Of a DNA stretch of 5,932 nucleotides, positions 5,595 to 5,932 are shown one piece after another. Where the stretch lies: the NCBI GenBank assembly GCA_947379865.1, contig CANCOY010000163.1, positions 1 to 5,932 of the forward strand. Reading direction: 5' to 3'. This DNA comes from Acetobacteraceae bacterium (GTDB taxonomy: Bacteria; Pseudomonadota; Alphaproteobacteria; Zavarziniales; Zavarziniaceae). Within the stretch, counting starts at the first letter, position 1; each line of letters opens with the position of its first letter. The notes beneath the pieces were generated by a model, which was not told the origin of the DNA, ran no database searches, and saw nothing but the letters and a program-made list of their open reading frames with translations. Position numbers and translations under genes: made by a program.

Positions 5595-5932
5595 ATGGAA
5601 CGCGACGACAGCATCACCCTGACACTCCATGGTCTGGCTGTGGACGATGGGATGGTGCGCGCAGATGTCTTTCTCCAGAAACTGCGGGCGCTGCTCGACA
5701 GTCTTGAGATCGCCGACAGGATCCTCAACGGCAGCAAGAGCCATGAGGTGATCATCACCGATCTGAGGATGGGCAACGCCATGGCCCGGCTTTGCGAAAA
5801 GCCCAGCGGCGGCAAGAAATCCGCCGCCTTCGGCTCCCCCCTGCTGGAGAGCGCCTTGACGGCGGCAAGCCATGACGACCTGCAGATTGACCGGTTTCCG
5901 GTGGAACTCATCAAGAGCCTCGCGCCCCTGAC
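5595..5932 (+). CDS. Uncharacterised protein (partial, C-terminus outside window)
   Basis: The frame is open from ATG 5595 to the right edge: 112 codons plus two bases. I do not recognise the family. The visible part looks like a folded soluble protein: an opening strand ITLTLHGLAV (7-16), a likely amphipathic helix VFLQKLRALLDSLEIADRIL (25-44), then two strands in EVIITDLRMGNAMARLCEKP (51-70), and a more polar stretch with two GGK/KK clusters. There is no signal peptide, membrane segment or obvious catalytic motif. Codon use (G/C at third positions) supports coding on this strand rather than on the overlapping minus-strand frames. The ribosome binding site is poor, with at best AAGTGG nine bases upstream. 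In-frame TTG codons at 5517 and 5529 would lengthen it but lie inside the inverted repeat and have no Shine-Dalgarno sequence. It probably has its own promoter (5529-5557). Confidence 0.65.
   Translation, partial: MERDDSITLTLHGLAVDDGMVRADVFLQKLRALLDSLEIADRILNGSKSHEVIITDLRMGNAMARLCEKPSGGKKSAAFGSPLLESALTAASHDDLQIDRFPVELIKSLAPL

Noticed and set aside
5590..5620. ATG at 5590 as a separate small gene
   Set aside because: It reaches a stop after ten codons; the ATG at 5595 in another frame stays open to the edge.
5334..5914. Minus-strand frames of 179 and 113 codons near the right edge
   Set aside because: They are antisense to the LON-domain gene end and to the final partial gene, whose strand has the better third-position GC bias and protein-like composition.

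Overview
The window looks like high-GC alphaproteobacterial chromosome, possibly Rhodospirillales-like. The evidence is the strong GC bias at third codon positions, frequent GTG and TTG starts, a stand-alone prolyl-tRNA editing protein, a CnoX co-chaperone that keeps its CXXC motif, and a LON-domain protein directly behind it. I saw no integrase, transposase, CRISPR array or phage gene.

Left part (1-1100, minus strand). The first 238 codons of a glycosyltransferase family 2 (GT2) protein run off the left edge. It starts at a TTG behind a perfect AGGAGG. The 306 bases from 716 to 1021 hold no gene. They do hold a plausible promoter (858-886) and two small leader hairpins (778-825) for that glycosyltransferase, and a candidate terminator (954-993) for the tRNA-Gly(GCC) gene at 1022-1096. 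The tRNA has its own good promoter at 1135-1163.

Centre (1279-3147, plus strand). A two-domain glycosyltransferase has an N-terminal GT-A/GT2 half with its DXD motif and a C-terminal GT-B/GT4 half. The GT4 half lacks the first glutamate of the usual EX7E motif. No Shine-Dalgarno sequence precedes it, and a weak promoter is placed so that transcription could begin at the start codon. With the left-edge gene it suggests a cell-surface polysaccharide (O-antigen, capsule or exopolysaccharide) locus split around the tRNA.

Right part (3298-5932, plus strand). Here lie a YbaK/ProXp-ala type trans-editing deacylase (translation fidelity), then thioredoxin-TPR co-chaperone CnoX/YbbN, and 12 bases later a LON N-terminal-domain protein. 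The last two look like a translationally close proteostasis pair. A 106-base gap then contains a 9-bp inverted repeat enclosing a second hairpin and a likely promoter, followed by the first 112 codons of a protein I do not recognise, which runs off the right edge.

Most of the window is ordinary housekeeping and surface-glycan content. The least explained parts are the final partial gene with its structured upstream region, the N-terminal domain of the left glycosyltransferase, and the altered GT4 half of the fusion. I found no convincing new multi-gene system.
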